Position numbers and translations under genes: made by a program. From the NCBI RefSeq assembly GCF_023016005.1, contig NZ_JALKAZ010000001.1:1798001-1862000 (forward strand): 64,000 bases of DNA, given 5' to 3'. This document shows, piece after piece, positions 44,518-54,270 of the stretch. The first letter of the stretch is position 1, and each line of letters starts with the position of its first letter. Below the pieces are notes generated by a model, which worked only from the letters and a program-made list of their open reading frames with translations, did not search any database and had not been told where the DNA came from. This stretch comes from Erythrobacter sp. F6033. GTDB lineage: Bacteria > Pseudomonadota > Alphaproteobacteria > Sphingomonadales > Sphingomonadaceae.

Positions 44518-45933
44518 CTATTGTTCCATCGTCGCAGGCGCACTCGGATTCACACCGCCAGTAAGGATCGGACGGGGCTCATTTGCAAGGATGCCGACGA
44601 CCTGCGTCCAGACCGCAACATTCTGGCGAAGCTGACTTTTATCGATTTTATCGAGCGTATCGTCCGGCGTGTGATGCAGATCGAAATAGCGTGTTCCGTC
44701 CTGCTGCAAATCGATGATCGCGCCTTTTTGATCGCGAACGATATTAAGGTCTGCCCCGCCGCTTGCACGGATCGTCGAATTTGCGACGCCGTATCGCGCA
44801 ATAGACTTGGCAATTTTGATGTGGAGATCGGCGTTGGTCTCGCGGAAATTGCTTTCAAAACGCCAGATACGGTCTGCGCCGAAGTCACTTTCCAGACCGA
44901 CCGCGATAGGTTCATTGATATGGGCTTCGCTGTAGGCCCGGCTGCCCCAGAGCCCGACTTCTTCAGCGCCTGCGAACAATACACGCACCGTCCGCAATGG
45001 TTGGCCAGGCTTGCTTACATTCAAAGCCGCCGCTGCGATGATGCCGCAGCCTGCGCCATCGTCAAACGCACCCGGTGCGTTCCACCAGCTATCGATGTGG
45101 CAAGCCAGAAGGACAGGCGGGAGAGCGGGATTGCTGCCCACGATCTCACCAACGACATTTCCGCTCATAGTCATGCCAAGGCGGCGCGGGTTGAGTTCCA
45201 AGTTCATCATCACAGGCGTATCGCCAGCGCGCTCAAAAATCCGTTCAAGGTTTTGTGCATCCGGAACGCTCATCGCGGCGGCCGGGATGGGATCGACGCC
45301 CTCCGGGAAGCGCGTGACGCCGGTATGGGGATTGCGATGCTCGTCGGTGCCAATCGATTTGATCACGATAGCCGCAGCGCCCTTCGATGCCGCAATACCC
45401 GGGCCGGCGAACCGGGCGCCGCCATAATAGCCATAATGCGAACCATCCATCGACACCCGCATTTCGTGGCTGATGTAAACGATCTTGCCATCGAGACTGC
45501 CCTCAGGCGCGGCGATCAGATCATCGAGAGTGGGAAAGAATACAAGCTCCGCCTCAAGCCCGCCTACCGGCGTTGCCGCGCTGTTGCCGAGCGGTTGGAC
45601 AACAAGGTTCTGGACATATGGCGCAACCAGATTTGCACGGTGGATGTCACCGGGGACCCAAGTGTCCATTTCAAACGGCTCGTTCGCGACATTGGCAAAG
45701 CCGTTTGCCTTGAGCCAATCCATCGCCCAATTGCGAGCCCGGGCCTCTGCCTCTGTACCCGCTTGCCGGGGCCCTACTTCGGTTGTGATCCCTTCAACGA
45801 AATCCCAAGCAATCTCGTCATTCTCCAAAGCCGCATCAGCAACGGTGTCGAGGCCGATCGAAGCATCGGATTGAGCCAATGCAGGTGTGATGGAAAGCGA
45901 AAGTGCGCCAAGCGCGATTAGGGTCTTTTTCAT
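44518..45933 (-). CDS. exported M28-family metallopeptidase (carboxypeptidase Q-like)
   Basis: 471 residues with signal peptide MKKTLIALGALSLSITPALA. A PA-domain-like insertion occupies about 120-250. Zinc ligands of the M28 domain are visible: His-x-Asp in LLACHIDSWWN, Asp in GAFDDGAGCG, Glu-Glu in FAGAEEVGLWGS, Asp in LESDFGAD and His in DLHHTPDDTLD. It likely trims dipeptides in the periplasm. Upstream and downstream genes are unrelated. Confidence 0.9.
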   Translation of the reverse strand: MKKTLIALGALSLSITPALAQSDASIGLDTVADAALENDEIAWDFVEGITTEVGPRQAGTEAEARARNWAMDWLKANGFANVANEPFEMDTWVPGDIHRANLVAPYVQNLVVQPLGNSAATPVGGLEAELVFFPTLDDLIAAPEGSLDGKIVYISHEMRVSMDGSHYGYYGGARFAGPGIAASKGAAAIVIKSIGTDEHRNPHTGVTRFPEGVDPIPAAAMSVPDAQNLERIFERAGDTPVMMNLELNPRRLGMTMSGNVVGEIVGSNPALPPVLLACHIDSWWNAPGAFDDGAGCGIIAAAALNVSKPGQPLRTVRVLFAGAEEVGLWGSRAYSEAHINEPIAVGLESDFGADRIWRFESNFRETNADLHIKIAKSIARYGVANSTIRASGGADLNIVRDQKGAIIDLQQDGTRYFDLHHTPDDTLDKIDKSQLRQNVAVWTQVVGILANEPRPILTGGVNPSAPATMEQ

Positions 45934-45975
45934 GGACGCAATCGCTAATACGGCGACTGCGCGGTGTCCAGCGGA

Positions 45976-47256
45976 CTATCCGTTCGATGCTGCGCGCTTC
46001 AGCGCAACCAGCTCGGCATTTTGATCCAGTGTTGCATCTTCTTGGGCCCGAGGCTCAGCTCTTTGGGCCTTAGGCTCATCACCGTTGCCCTGTGTCGCAT
46101 GATCTTGAACCAGACGCTCTGCATTCTCGACACGGTTCCGACCGCTCGATTTCGCTAGGTAAAGCGACTCATCCGCCCGCGCGAACAGGCTTTCGTAATT
46201 CTCACCCTCGCGGGCTGTTGCCACGCCAAAGCTGGCAGTCAGGCGAATATCATCATTCAGGCCGGGATGTTTGAGATGAGCAAACGCTTGCCTGATCCGC
46301 TCAGCCAACCGTTCCGCAGGCAGGTTTTCGCAGTTCCAGACCGCGATACAGAATTCTTCGCCGCCGACCCGGCCAGGAACATCACAGCCGCGAACCATAT
46401 CATTGATGATACGACCAAAGCCGGTGATCGCGAGATCACCTGCCTGATGCCCCCATATATCGTTGACCTGTTTGAAGTGATCGATGTCTGCAACGACCAG
46501 GCTGAGCGGGCGCCCTTCGGACTGCGCGCGCGGCAGCATAGTGAGCATGGATTGTTCAAACGAAGCACGGTTGTGCAGATTGGTCAGCGGATCCATCTTA
46601 CTGTCTTCGCGAAGAGCAGAGGTCAATTCAAAGATAGTCGCGCCAAGCAGGATCATCGCCCCCATGATCGATTTGACGCCAAGCACCAGTCCGATCAGCG
46701 AATAATAGAGCGATTGCTGATACTCGCCAGCAGGAATTGTCGTTTCAAACATCACCGTCAGCGATGGGCGGATAAAGAAATCGGCGCCTGAAAAGGCAAC
46801 CAAAAAGAGAATTGCGTAATCGCTGATATGGCGGCGCTGCGCGCTCAACAGCGTTGTCAGGCCAACCATATACATCGCGCCATAACCGATATTGACGAGA
46901 ACGAGCGCCGGGCTCGCATTGTCGGTAAAGTTAAGCGCGAGCCCCAACACCAACGCGGTGATGCCATAAATAACCGCGATGGTCGGCAGATGCAGACGTT
47001 GCCCTACACGTTCGCACAGTGACCCCAGAAAGAACGTCACGCCGATTGTGTAAAAGAGCTGCGTTGTATGGAACGTGTAAAATGCATCGCCAGGAAGGAA
47101 ATGGGTTACCAGAAATCCGGTCGCAAATGCGACATAGCCAAGCGCAAATCCGAGCACATGGCGCTTCATCTTGCCAAGCTTCCAGAACACCGCAAATGTC
47201 GCCGCAAACAGCAGCGCCATCATCGGCGTCAGTAGTCCAAGAATTTGCGTTTGCAT
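45976..47256 (-). CDS. membrane diguanylate cyclase (GGDEF)
   Basis: 426 residues. Six or so N-terminal helices (1-215) form a membrane sensor, then a GGDEF domain with active site GGEEF at 298-302 and an RxxD inhibitory site RGCD at 289-292, exactly five residues before it. So the enzyme should make c-di-GMP and be product-inhibited. The tail (about 385 onward) is Ala, Gln and Glu-rich without domain. Its start abuts an intergenic region before ettA. Confidence 0.92.
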   Translation of the reverse strand: MQTQILGLLTPMMALLFAATFAVFWKLGKMKRHVLGFALGYVAFATGFLVTHFLPGDAFYTFHTTQLFYTIGVTFFLGSLCERVGQRLHLPTIAVIYGITALVLGLALNFTDNASPALVLVNIGYGAMYMVGLTTLLSAQRRHISDYAILFLVAFSGADFFIRPSLTVMFETTIPAGEYQQSLYYSLIGLVLGVKSIMGAMILLGATIFELTSALREDSKMDPLTNLHNRASFEQSMLTMLPRAQSEGRPLSLVVADIDHFKQVNDIWGHQAGDLAITGFGRIINDMVRGCDVPGRVGGEEFCIAVWNCENLPAERLAERIRQAFAHLKHPGLNDDIRLTASFGVATAREGENYESLFARADESLYLAKSSGRNRVENAERLVQDHATQGNGDEPKAQRAEPRAQEDATLDQNAELVALKRAASNG

Positions 47257-47456
47257 CGACCCGTTCGGCTCCCTTGCTTGCGGGTTAAACCGATAAGGTT
47301 AACGCCGTCTTTAGGCGAAGCACGTGGAATGCATTTTTTTCAAGTGTCTTTTACAAATAATTGTCTCCGCGAACCCACCTTGCCCCGGCGCGCGCATGCC
47401 CCTATCTCACGCGGCAAGAATCCAATCAGATATTATCCGTACAAAGGACCCGCCCG

Positions 47457-49136
47457 ATGGCCGCGCAATACGCCTATGTCATGAAGAACATGACCAAGAC
47501 TTTCCCCGGTGCCCCAAAACCGGTGCTTTCGAACATCAACCTTCAATTTTACCAAGGCGCAAAGATCGGTATCGTTGGCCCTAACGGCGCGGGTAAATCG
47601 ACCCTGATCAAGATCATGGCCGGCATCGATACCGACATTACTGGTGAAGCATGGCCGGGTGAAAACATCACCGTCGGTTACCTGCCGCAGGAACCGCAGC
47701 TTGATGAAAGCAAAACCGTCATCGAAAACGTGCGCGAAGGCGCTGGTGAAACCGCCGAAATGGTCGAACGCTTCAACGCGATTTCTGCCGAAATGGGCGA
47801 TCCGGGCGATGACACCGATTTTGACGCGCTGATGGAAGAGATGGGCGTGCTCCAGGAGAAGATCGACGCAGTCGACGGTTGGACGCTCGACAACCAGCTT
47901 GAGATCGCGATGGAGGCGCTGCGCTGCCCGCCTTCCGATGCGCCTGTTACCAACCTTTCCGGCGGTGAGAAACGCCGTGTCGCCCTCACCCGCCTGCTGA
48001 TCCAAAAGCCCTCAATCCTGCTGCTGGACGAGCCGACCAACCACCTCGACGCGGAATCGGTTGAGTGGCTGGAAAACCACCTGAAAGAATATGCTGGCGC
48101 CGTGCTGATGATCACGCACGATCGCTACTTCCTTGACAATGTGGTGGAATGGATCCTCGAGCTCGATCGCGGTTCCTACTATCCGTATGAGGGCAATTAC
48201 TCGACTTATCTTGAGAAGAAAGCCAAGCGTCTGGCGCAGGAAAGCCGCGAGGAATCCGGGCGCCAGAAAGCGCTGTCGCGCGAGCTCGAATGGATCAAGC
48301 AAACGCCAGCTGCGCGCCAAACCAAGTCAAAGGCCCGCGTGCGCAAGTTTGAACAGCTTCAGGACGCGCAAGGCGACCGTAAGCCAGGCAAAGCGCAGAT
48401 CGTTATTCAGGTGCCAGAGCGCCTCGGCGGTAAAGTGATCGAGGCCAAGGGCATCTCGAAAGCTTACGGCGACAAGCTGCTATTTGAAGACCTCTCCTTC
48501 ATGCTGCCCCCCGGTGGCATTGTCGGCGTGATCGGGCCGAACGGCGCGGGTAAATCCACCCTGTTCCGCATGATCACAGGTCAGGAAACACCCGACAGCG
48601 GCACCATCGAAATCGGTGACACCGTGCATCTGGGCTATGTCGATCAGTCCCGCGATGACCTCGACCCGAAGAAAAACGTCTGGGAGGAAATCTCCGACGG
48701 GCTCGATTACATGCAGGTCAACGGCCACGACACATCGACCCGCGCCTATGTCGGCGCGTTCAACTTCAAAGGCGGAGACCAGCAGAAAGTTGTCGGCAAA
48801 CTGTCCGGCGGTGAGCGTAACCGCGTCCACATGGCCAAAATGCTGAAACAAGGCGGCAACGTGCTTCTGCTCGATGAGCCGACCAACGATCTCGACGTGG
48901 AAACACTCGGCGCGCTGGAAGAAGCCATCGAAAACTTCGCAGGCTGCGCCGTGGTTATCTCGCACGACCGCTTCTTCCTAGATCGCCTTGCAACGCATAT
49001 TCTCGCGTTCGAAGGCAACTCACACGTCGAATGGTTCGAGGGTAACTTTGAGGCTTACGAGGAAGACAAACGCCGCCGTCTTGGCGATGCGGCTGATCGG
49101 CCTACGAGGTTGGCGTATAAGAAACTGACTCGGTAA
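47457..49136 (+). CDS. ettA: energy-dependent translational throttle protein EttA (ABC-F)
   Basis: 559 residues. Two ABC cassettes: Walker A GPNGAGKS twice (near 38 and 370), signatures LSGGEKRRV and LSGGERNRV, Walker B DEPTNHLD and DEPTNDLD. The arm and linker with SYYPYEGNYSTYLEKK and KARVRKFEQLQ are EttA-type. EttA sits in the ribosomal E site and gates the first elongation cycle by energy state. ATG 47457 gives the usual MAAQYAYVMKNMTK start; a longer frame is open but unlike the family. Confidence 0.96.
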   Translation: MAAQYAYVMKNMTKTFPGAPKPVLSNINLQFYQGAKIGIVGPNGAGKSTLIKIMAGIDTDITGEAWPGENITVGYLPQEPQLDESKTVIENVREGAGETAEMVERFNAISAEMGDPGDDTDFDALMEEMGVLQEKIDAVDGWTLDNQLEIAMEALRCPPSDAPVTNLSGGEKRRVALTRLLIQKPSILLLDEPTNHLDAESVEWLENHLKEYAGAVLMITHDRYFLDNVVEWILELDRGSYYPYEGNYSTYLEKKAKRLAQESREESGRQKALSRELEWIKQTPAARQTKSKARVRKFEQLQDAQGDRKPGKAQIVIQVPERLGGKVIEAKGISKAYGDKLLFEDLSFMLPPGGIVGVIGPNGAGKSTLFRMITGQETPDSGTIEIGDTVHLGYVDQSRDDLDPKKNVWEEISDGLDYMQVNGHDTSTRAYVGAFNFKGGDQQKVVGKLSGGERNRVHMAKMLKQGGNVLLLDEPTNDLDVETLGALEEAIENFAGCAVVISHDRFFLDRLATHILAFEGNSHVEWFEGNFEAYEEDKRRRLGDAADRPTRLAYKKLTR

Positions 49137-49139
49137 GCC

Positions 49140-50141
49140 GTGAGCTTTATCGAGCAATCTGAAAAACGCGGTGGGCTTGCTCGCCGCGTTTTTCTGTTTC
49201 TGGGGCTCGGCTTTCTAACGTTCTTGGTCGCAGGATTTTTCTGGGCCACCGCCACACCGGGAACATCTTGGGAAGAAGCCGTAGGCGATCCCGAGGATAC
49301 AGAGCTTCCAGCACGTCTAGAAACGCATGTCCTACAGCTCGCCAACTCACCGCGCAGTTTGGCAAGCACAACAAGCATAATGCGCGCACAGGAATATATC
49401 GAATTCGAGCTTGCCTCGCTTGGGTATACAGTCGAGCGGCAGGGGGTTGTCCCGCCAGCAAACAACCTGATTGTGAAGGTTGAAGCGGTCGAACCAAACG
49501 TAAAAACGCTCGTGATCGGAGCTCACTATGACACCGTACCCGGGTCTCCGGGAGCGGATGACAATGCAAGCGGTGTTGCTGCTCTGCTCGAACTGGCGCG
49601 ACTGTTAAAATCCAGCAAGGGAATGGCAAAAACGAATATCGAAATCGTGTTCTACGCCAACGAAGAACCACCGTACTTTAAGACCGCAGCCATGGGCAGC
49701 TATGTTCACGCGCAATCGATTGAAAATCGCGAAAGTATTGAGGGTATGATGTCCTTAGAGACGATGGGCTATTTCTCGGACGAACCGGATAGCCAGAATT
49801 ATCCGTTTCCGCTCTCACTACGATATCCGAGTACCGGAAATTTCATTGCCTTTGCGGGTGACACCTCCTCGCGCGAATTTCTGAGGCAAATGGTGGGAGA
49901 ATTCCGCGACCATGCCAAAATTCCGTCAGTGGGCGGAACCGTTCCTTCGGTCGTGCAAGGCATCGATTGGTCAGACCACTGGGCTTACTCAGAAGCGGGG
50001 ATTCCCGCATTCATGGTGACCGACACTGCGATCTTCAGAAACCCGCATTACCACCGCGAAAGCGATGTGCCCGAGACGCTCGACTATGATCGTTTGGCAC
50101 TGGTTGTTGAAGGCCTTGGGAAGGTTTTGGTTTTGAAATAA
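49140..50141 (+). CDS. membrane-anchored M28-family peptidase
   Basis: 333 residues. One N-terminal membrane helix (VFLFLGLGFLTFLVAGFFWA, about 17-36), then an M28 domain with HYDTVPGSPGADDNASGVAALLELARLL (metal-binding His and Asp), FYANEEPPYF (catalytic Glu pair) and HYHRESDVPETLDY. Start is GTG at 49140, three bases after ettA, so cotranscription is likely. It is unrelated in detail to the M28 enzyme at 44.5 kb. Confidence 0.88.
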   Translation: MSFIEQSEKRGGLARRVFLFLGLGFLTFLVAGFFWATATPGTSWEEAVGDPEDTELPARLETHVLQLANSPRSLASTTSIMRAQEYIEFELASLGYTVERQGVVPPANNLIVKVEAVEPNVKTLVIGAHYDTVPGSPGADDNASGVAALLELARLLKSSKGMAKTNIEIVFYANEEPPYFKTAAMGSYVHAQSIENRESIEGMMSLETMGYFSDEPDSQNYPFPLSLRYPSTGNFIAFAGDTSSREFLRQMVGEFRDHAKIPSVGGTVPSVVQGIDWSDHWAYSEAGIPAFMVTDTAIFRNPHYHRESDVPETLDYDRLALVVEGLGKVLVLK

Positions 50142-50197
50142 CAATCTGTTTTCAATTTGAGTTTTTACAAACTGTGATGGCATGTAGAAGTAGGACC

Positions 50198-50896
50198 ATG
50201 AAACACCTCACCCTCCTCACAACCCTCGCCCTCCTCGCCTCCCCCGTCACTGCGCAAGACGAGCTGGGCGACTTCCTTGAAGCGACCGAGGCGGAGACTG
50301 TGTCCGCAGAGGCTCCGGCACCCGCCGGGCCCAAAATCTATTCTCCCAAAGAGCTGAAAGAAGCAGGCGGCACTCAGCCGGAAATTACAGGTTTTCCCGA
50401 AGAAGTGCCCGGCCTCAAGGAAGTGCAGGCAACTGGTGCGCAGGGCGAGCCGATGTACCAGTTTGTTGTGCGCGCGGATGGCTCGATCACAGATGTCGAG
50501 GCCGTGCGATCAACCGGCTCTGACGAGCTCGATGCTGTTGGTGCCGCCTATATCGAAACGTTTGAAGCCAAAGTCGGGCGCGATGCCGATGGCAATCCTA
50601 TCGACGTTCGCGTCAATCTGCCGCTCAGTCTTTGGATTGATACGCTTGCTAAGGGTTCGCTTGGCCAGAAAACATGCGGAGCTTTCGTTACCGAAGCCGA
50701 CTGGCACCTGGTGACCTTCCCGGATTCCGCGATCAATAAAATGCGGATATGGAACCTTTCAACCGGAACATTACTTTTGGCCAGTCCGGATGGCTTCAAA
50801 GGCAAAAGGCTGGACGCGCAAACAGTTTATGACATCTGCAGAGCCGAACCGGATCGAATTTTCTTCCGTGTTTTTGCTGGCTTAGAAAGACCCTAG
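50198..50896 (+). CDS. exported TonB_C-like domain protein
   Basis: 232 residues with signal peptide MKHLTLLTTLALLASPVTAQ. A Pro/Ala linker leads to a TonB C-terminal-like domain around MYQFVVRADGSITDVEAVRSTG to NLPLSLWI (about 85-150). The C-terminal third is unassigned and holds two cysteines. It lacks the N-terminal membrane anchor of true TonB, so it is more likely a periplasmic protein with this fold. Confidence 0.72.
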   Translation: MKHLTLLTTLALLASPVTAQDELGDFLEATEAETVSAEAPAPAGPKIYSPKELKEAGGTQPEITGFPEEVPGLKEVQATGAQGEPMYQFVVRADGSITDVEAVRSTGSDELDAVGAAYIETFEAKVGRDADGNPIDVRVNLPLSLWIDTLAKGSLGQKTCGAFVTEADWHLVTFPDSAINKMRIWNLSTGTLLLASPDGFKGKRLDAQTVYDICRAEPDRIFFRVFAGLERP

Positions 50897-50971
50897 GGAA
50901 GTTCGTGACGCTCTGGCATTTCGCAATTTGATCCGTTAAGTTCGGGAAAAGAACAGATCAGGAGGCCTGGC

Positions 50972-51526
50972 ATGAACAACGCCACTCGCAACACCATTCT
51001 CATCGCAGCTGCAATTGTCGTCGGGCTGGTGCTGGGCTTTCAATTCCCGATGCTCGGATTGTTGCTGATCATCCCGGTGATTGCATTCGTCGCAATCGTC
51101 TTCCTGCGCAATAAGGGCGGAGCCGATGCAGACGAAAGCCTTGCCGCGGAAGCGCGCAAGTTCACGGCCAGCGAAGGCAAAGCGGCGATTTATGTGATGC
51201 GCAAAGGCTTTGTCGCGGGGCAGCAAGGCATGAATGTCACCATAGACGGCGGTCAGACCACGCAATTCCGCACGGGCCGCTTTGCAAAGGCTGAAGTCGA
51301 ACCGGGCGAACACACGATCACCGCGCAAATGGCGAGCCAGACCAAAGGCACCGCCGCGACGCACACCGTTTCATTGGCAGCAGGGGAATGTGTGTTGCTT
51401 GATGTCAAACTGAGCGTCGGCGCATTGCAGGGATCATTGTCTTACGAAGAAACGCGCAATACTGCCGAAGCGCGAGGCAAATTGGCGGGCCTGAAACTGG
51501 TGCTTTGGTCAGAGCCAGAGGCGTAA
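50972..51526 (+). CDS. membrane-anchored protein of unknown function (DUF2846-like)
   Basis: 184 residues. Two adjacent hydrophobic helices (about 8-27 and 29-46) then a beta-rich domain with AAIYVMRKGFVAGQQGMNVTI, FRTGRFAKAEVEPGEHTITA and GECVLLDVKL. The Y-V-x-R start, G-x-x-x-x-x-V-x-P-G-x-H pattern resembles DUF2846. Its role is not known. AGGAGG lies upstream of the ATG. Confidence 0.72.
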   Translation: MNNATRNTILIAAAIVVGLVLGFQFPMLGLLLIIPVIAFVAIVFLRNKGGADADESLAAEARKFTASEGKAAIYVMRKGFVAGQQGMNVTIDGGQTTQFRTGRFAKAEVEPGEHTITAQMASQTKGTAATHTVSLAAGECVLLDVKLSVGALQGSLSYEETRNTAEARGKLAGLKLVLWSEPEA

Positions 51527-51543
51527 TTGCCAGTCTGCTCGCC

Positions 51544-52125
51544 TTATGGCGAGACCCAGCGCCCTGCCCAATCATCGCCATCGCGCGTAAACTGAGCCCG
51601 GATATGGCCGGTATGCGCCAGATAGAACCAATCAATCTCGTCCAGCTCGATCAGCAATACGGAGAAATTCGGTCGGCCTGCGATAACCTGCTCGTCAGTC
51701 GGTTCGACACCTTCAAACTCAGGCGGCAGACCTGATGTCGGCGTGTCTGATGCACTGCCCGGACCATCCCCGAGATAACACCGCCGTGCAAAATTGTTGC
51801 TCGCATCCCATGCAGCTTGTGTCACTGGCGCATCGCGCAGGATCTTGCCGCGTCCTTTAACCCGGATCTGCACCTTTTCCGGTTGATCATAGAACAGCAC
51901 CGCCATGCGCGGATCGGCGTCAATCGTCGCAACCTTGGGCGCGCGGGTGTCCGTATGAAACCTGAGGGTGAAGGCCTGCGGATCGAACTCACGCAGCACC
52001 ATAACGCGCGCATCGACATCGGCGGTTACCACCGTGGGCACGTGCATAGGCGTCTTGCGATCTTTGCCTGCACGTATCAGGCGATAGGTCATGTCCTCAC
52101 GGACAGTGTCTAGATTATCGAACAT
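51544..52125 (-). CDS. pyridoxamine 5'-phosphate oxidase-like flavoprotein
   Basis: 193 residues. The split-barrel pattern includes DARVMVLREFDPQAFTLRFHTD, PRMAVLFYDQPEKVQIRVKGRG and a final WAGRWVSP, similar to the PNPOx family binding FMN or F420. It is shorter than E. coli PdxH and lacks clear PLP-binding residues, so this is a family member rather than the vitamin B6 enzyme itself. It is convergent with the upstream unknown gene. Confidence 0.82.
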   Translation of the reverse strand: MFDNLDTVREDMTYRLIRAGKDRKTPMHVPTVVTADVDARVMVLREFDPQAFTLRFHTDTRAPKVATIDADPRMAVLFYDQPEKVQIRVKGRGKILRDAPVTQAAWDASNNFARRCYLGDGPGSASDTPTSGLPPEFEGVEPTDEQVIAGRPNFSVLLIELDEIDWFYLAHTGHIRAQFTRDGDDWAGRWVSP

Positions 52126-52307
52126 CTCGGTCGCGCTTGTGATTGATTCATACCCTCCGTCAAGTCATTCATAAAACAAGCCCTCAACATTAACGTAAGC
52201 CTAAACGAGTGGTTAAGGATCGGGTCATGGACTCGGCGGTAGAACCCAATGTATCGAAACGTATCAATAATGCCGTAAGTGGTGGGGCGGCGACACTGGA
52301 GGCACTT

Positions 52308-53453
52308 ATGAATTTATCCCTATTGATGAAGGGTAGTGCGCTGTCCGCTCTCGCTTTTGCGCTGGCGTTTGTCGCACCTCCCGAAGAAGCACATGCTGCG
52401 ACCGGAGCGGTCGAAGCGGGTGCCGAATTTGAATCCGAACAGCCCGACACTCGCCGGGAACGACGCGCTAACCGCCGCGGCGAGCGTCGCCAGACGCGTC
52501 AGAACAATCGCGGCCAGCGCACGCAGGCCCGTCAGGAACGACGCGCCGAGCGTCCTGCTGCAAGGCAGAGCAACCGCGCTGAGCGACGGCAGGACCGTCA
52601 GGTCAATCGCAGCGAACGCCGCGCAAACCGTCAGGACAACCGCGCAGAACGCCGCAGTTCGCGCCAGAATTCGCAGTCTGAGCGTCGCAATACGCGCCGC
52701 GTTGACGAGCGGACTGTAGAGCGGCGTGACGCTCAGCGCCGGACTCAGCAGTTCGAACGTCGCGGCGAGCGCGTAAACAACCGTGCCGAACGCCGTGGTA
52801 ACCGCGCTGAGAACCGGGCTGACCGCCGTGACAATCGTGCGAACAATCGGGCCGAACGTCGCGGAAACCGGTTCGAAAACCGCGCGGACCGTCGCAACAA
52901 CCGCGTAGAACGTCGTGGTGATCGGTTCGAAAGCCGCGGTGACAACCGGGTTAACCGCCGCAGCGATAGGCGCGCAAACAATGGGCGCCGCGATGGTTTC
53001 CGTGACGGAGTGCGTTCAGAACGCCGTGCAGACCGCAGAGCAGAGCGCCGCGCAGATCGTCGCCGGGATATCCGCCGCGATCAGCGCAACAGCTACCGCA
53101 ATGGCTATCGCAACGGACAGCGTCAGGCGCGCCGTGATCATCGCCGGTGGAACCGCACTTGGCGCAACAATCACCGGTATAACTGGAACAACTACCGGTA
53201 TTCCAACCGGAGCATTTTCCGCCTCGGCCGGTATTATTCGCCATATCGTTCGCACCGTTACAGCCGCTTGAGAATCGGGTTCCACCTCGACAGCCTGTTC
53301 TTCAGCTCGCGCTATTACATCAATGACCCATGGCAGTATCGTCTGCCAGCGGTCTACGGTCCATATCGCTGGGTCCGGTATTATGACGACGTAGTGCTCG
53401 TCGATATTTACACCGGCGAAGTGGTCGATGTGATCCACGATTTCTTCTGGTAA
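52308..53453 (+). CDS. exported arginine-rich protein with RcnB-like C-terminal domain
   Basis: 381 residues. Signal peptide LLMKGSALSALAFALAFVAPPEEAHA; then a tract from about 48 to 330 made nearly only of Arg, Asn, Glu, Gln, Asp, Ala and Gly in units like NRAERRGNR and NRADRRDNR. By my count 37 of the first 100 residues of the tract are arginine. The last 60 residues, with YINDPWQYRLPAVYGPYRWVRYYDDVVLVD, match the RcnB-like domain (periplasmic, metal-homeostasis linked). GGAGG precedes ATG 52308; an in-frame ATG at 52227 and GTG at 52209 are alternatives without a ribosome site. A strong terminator follows. Confidence 0.85.
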   Translation: MNLSLLMKGSALSALAFALAFVAPPEEAHAATGAVEAGAEFESEQPDTRRERRANRRGERRQTRQNNRGQRTQARQERRAERPAARQSNRAERRQDRQVNRSERRANRQDNRAERRSSRQNSQSERRNTRRVDERTVERRDAQRRTQQFERRGERVNNRAERRGNRAENRADRRDNRANNRAERRGNRFENRADRRNNRVERRGDRFESRGDNRVNRRSDRRANNGRRDGFRDGVRSERRADRRAERRADRRRDIRRDQRNSYRNGYRNGQRQARRDHRRWNRTWRNNHRYNWNNYRYSNRSIFRLGRYYSPYRSHRYSRLRIGFHLDSLFFSSRYYINDPWQYRLPAVYGPYRWVRYYDDVVLVDIYTGEVVDVIHDFFW

Positions 53454-53485
53454 ATTCCGACAAGGGAATAGCCAGAGGCACAAAC

Positions 53486-53519
53486 TGCCCCCGCCCGAGC
53501 AATCTGGCGGGGGTTTTTT
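53486..53519 (+). terminator. rho-independent terminator after the arginine-rich gene
   Basis: Stem CCCCCGCC (53488-53495) with GGCGGGGG (53506-53513), followed by six T residues. Confidence 0.9.
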
Positions 53520-53571
53520 GTTTGCCTGCCAAAGTGTTTGCACCAACCGAGCGACTTGGTAAGCAGCGCCC

Positions 53572-54240
53572 ATGACGAAGACGGAAACTATCCCTGATCA
53601 GGCCGGCCTAAAGCGCTTTGGCAAAAGCGTGCGAGAGCGGTTGGAGGCTGATCCCGGCGTGTACCAGATCCCCACCGATATGGCGGATATGTACGCGGTC
53701 GGTGATTTCCTGACGGCGGCAGAATGTGAGCGTTTGTGCCTGATGATTGATGAGATAGCGAAGCCATCTTCGCTGCATGAAATCGGTTATGAAAGCGGTT
53801 TTCGCACCTCCTATTCCGGCGATCTTGATCCGGGCGACAGTTTCGTGATGGGCATTTCGCGCCGCATCGATGACTTGCTCGGCGTGCCATCGAAAATCGG
53901 CGAAGCGGTTCAGGGTCAGCGCTATCTTCCCGGACAACAATTCAAACCGCATAATGACTGGTTCTACACCACCGAAAAATACTGGGAGCTGGAGAAGAAA
54001 CGCGGCGGTCAACGCAGTTGGACCGCCATGGTTTACCTGAACGAAGTTGAAGCAGGCGGCGGCACACACTTCACCGATATCGGCATCAATATAGAGCCCA
54101 AACCCGGCGTATTGCTGGCATGGAACAACGCGACCCATGACGGCATCCCGAACCAAAACACAATGCACGCTGGCACCCCCGTATTGGCGGGGAGCAAGTA
54201 CATCATCACCAAATGGTATCGCACGCGAACGTGGAAGTAG
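53572..54240 (+). CDS. 2-oxoglutarate/Fe(II)-dependent oxygenase, prolyl-4-hydroxylase type
   Basis: 222 residues. Iron ligands His127-x-Asp129 in FKPHNDWF and His199 in NTMHAGTPV; Lys209 in AGSKYIITKWYR anchors 2-oxoglutarate. Residues 40-120 form the N-terminal half of the fold with RRIDDLLG. It probably hydroxylates a protein side chain; substrate unknown. It differs from the enzyme at 7.3 kb in length and anchor residue (Lys here, Arg there), so they are not recent duplicates. Confidence 0.87.
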   Translation: MTKTETIPDQAGLKRFGKSVRERLEADPGVYQIPTDMADMYAVGDFLTAAECERLCLMIDEIAKPSSLHEIGYESGFRTSYSGDLDPGDSFVMGISRRIDDLLGVPSKIGEAVQGQRYLPGQQFKPHNDWFYTTEKYWELEKKRGGQRSWTAMVYLNEVEAGGGTHFTDIGINIEPKPGVLLAWNNATHDGIPNQNTMHAGTPVLAGSKYIITKWYRTRTWK

Positions 54241-54270
54241 GAAAGTTGGGAGTAAACCCAGCTTCCAAAA

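Noticed and set aside
44521..45921. 466-codon open frame on the plus strand
   Set aside because: Antisense to the M28 peptidase; no ribosome site or domain.
52450..53150. Regularly recurring sequence that could look like a CRISPR array
   Set aside because: The recurrence is imperfect, in frame, and explained by the arginine-rich repeats of the encoded protein; there are no spacers of constant length and no cas genes.
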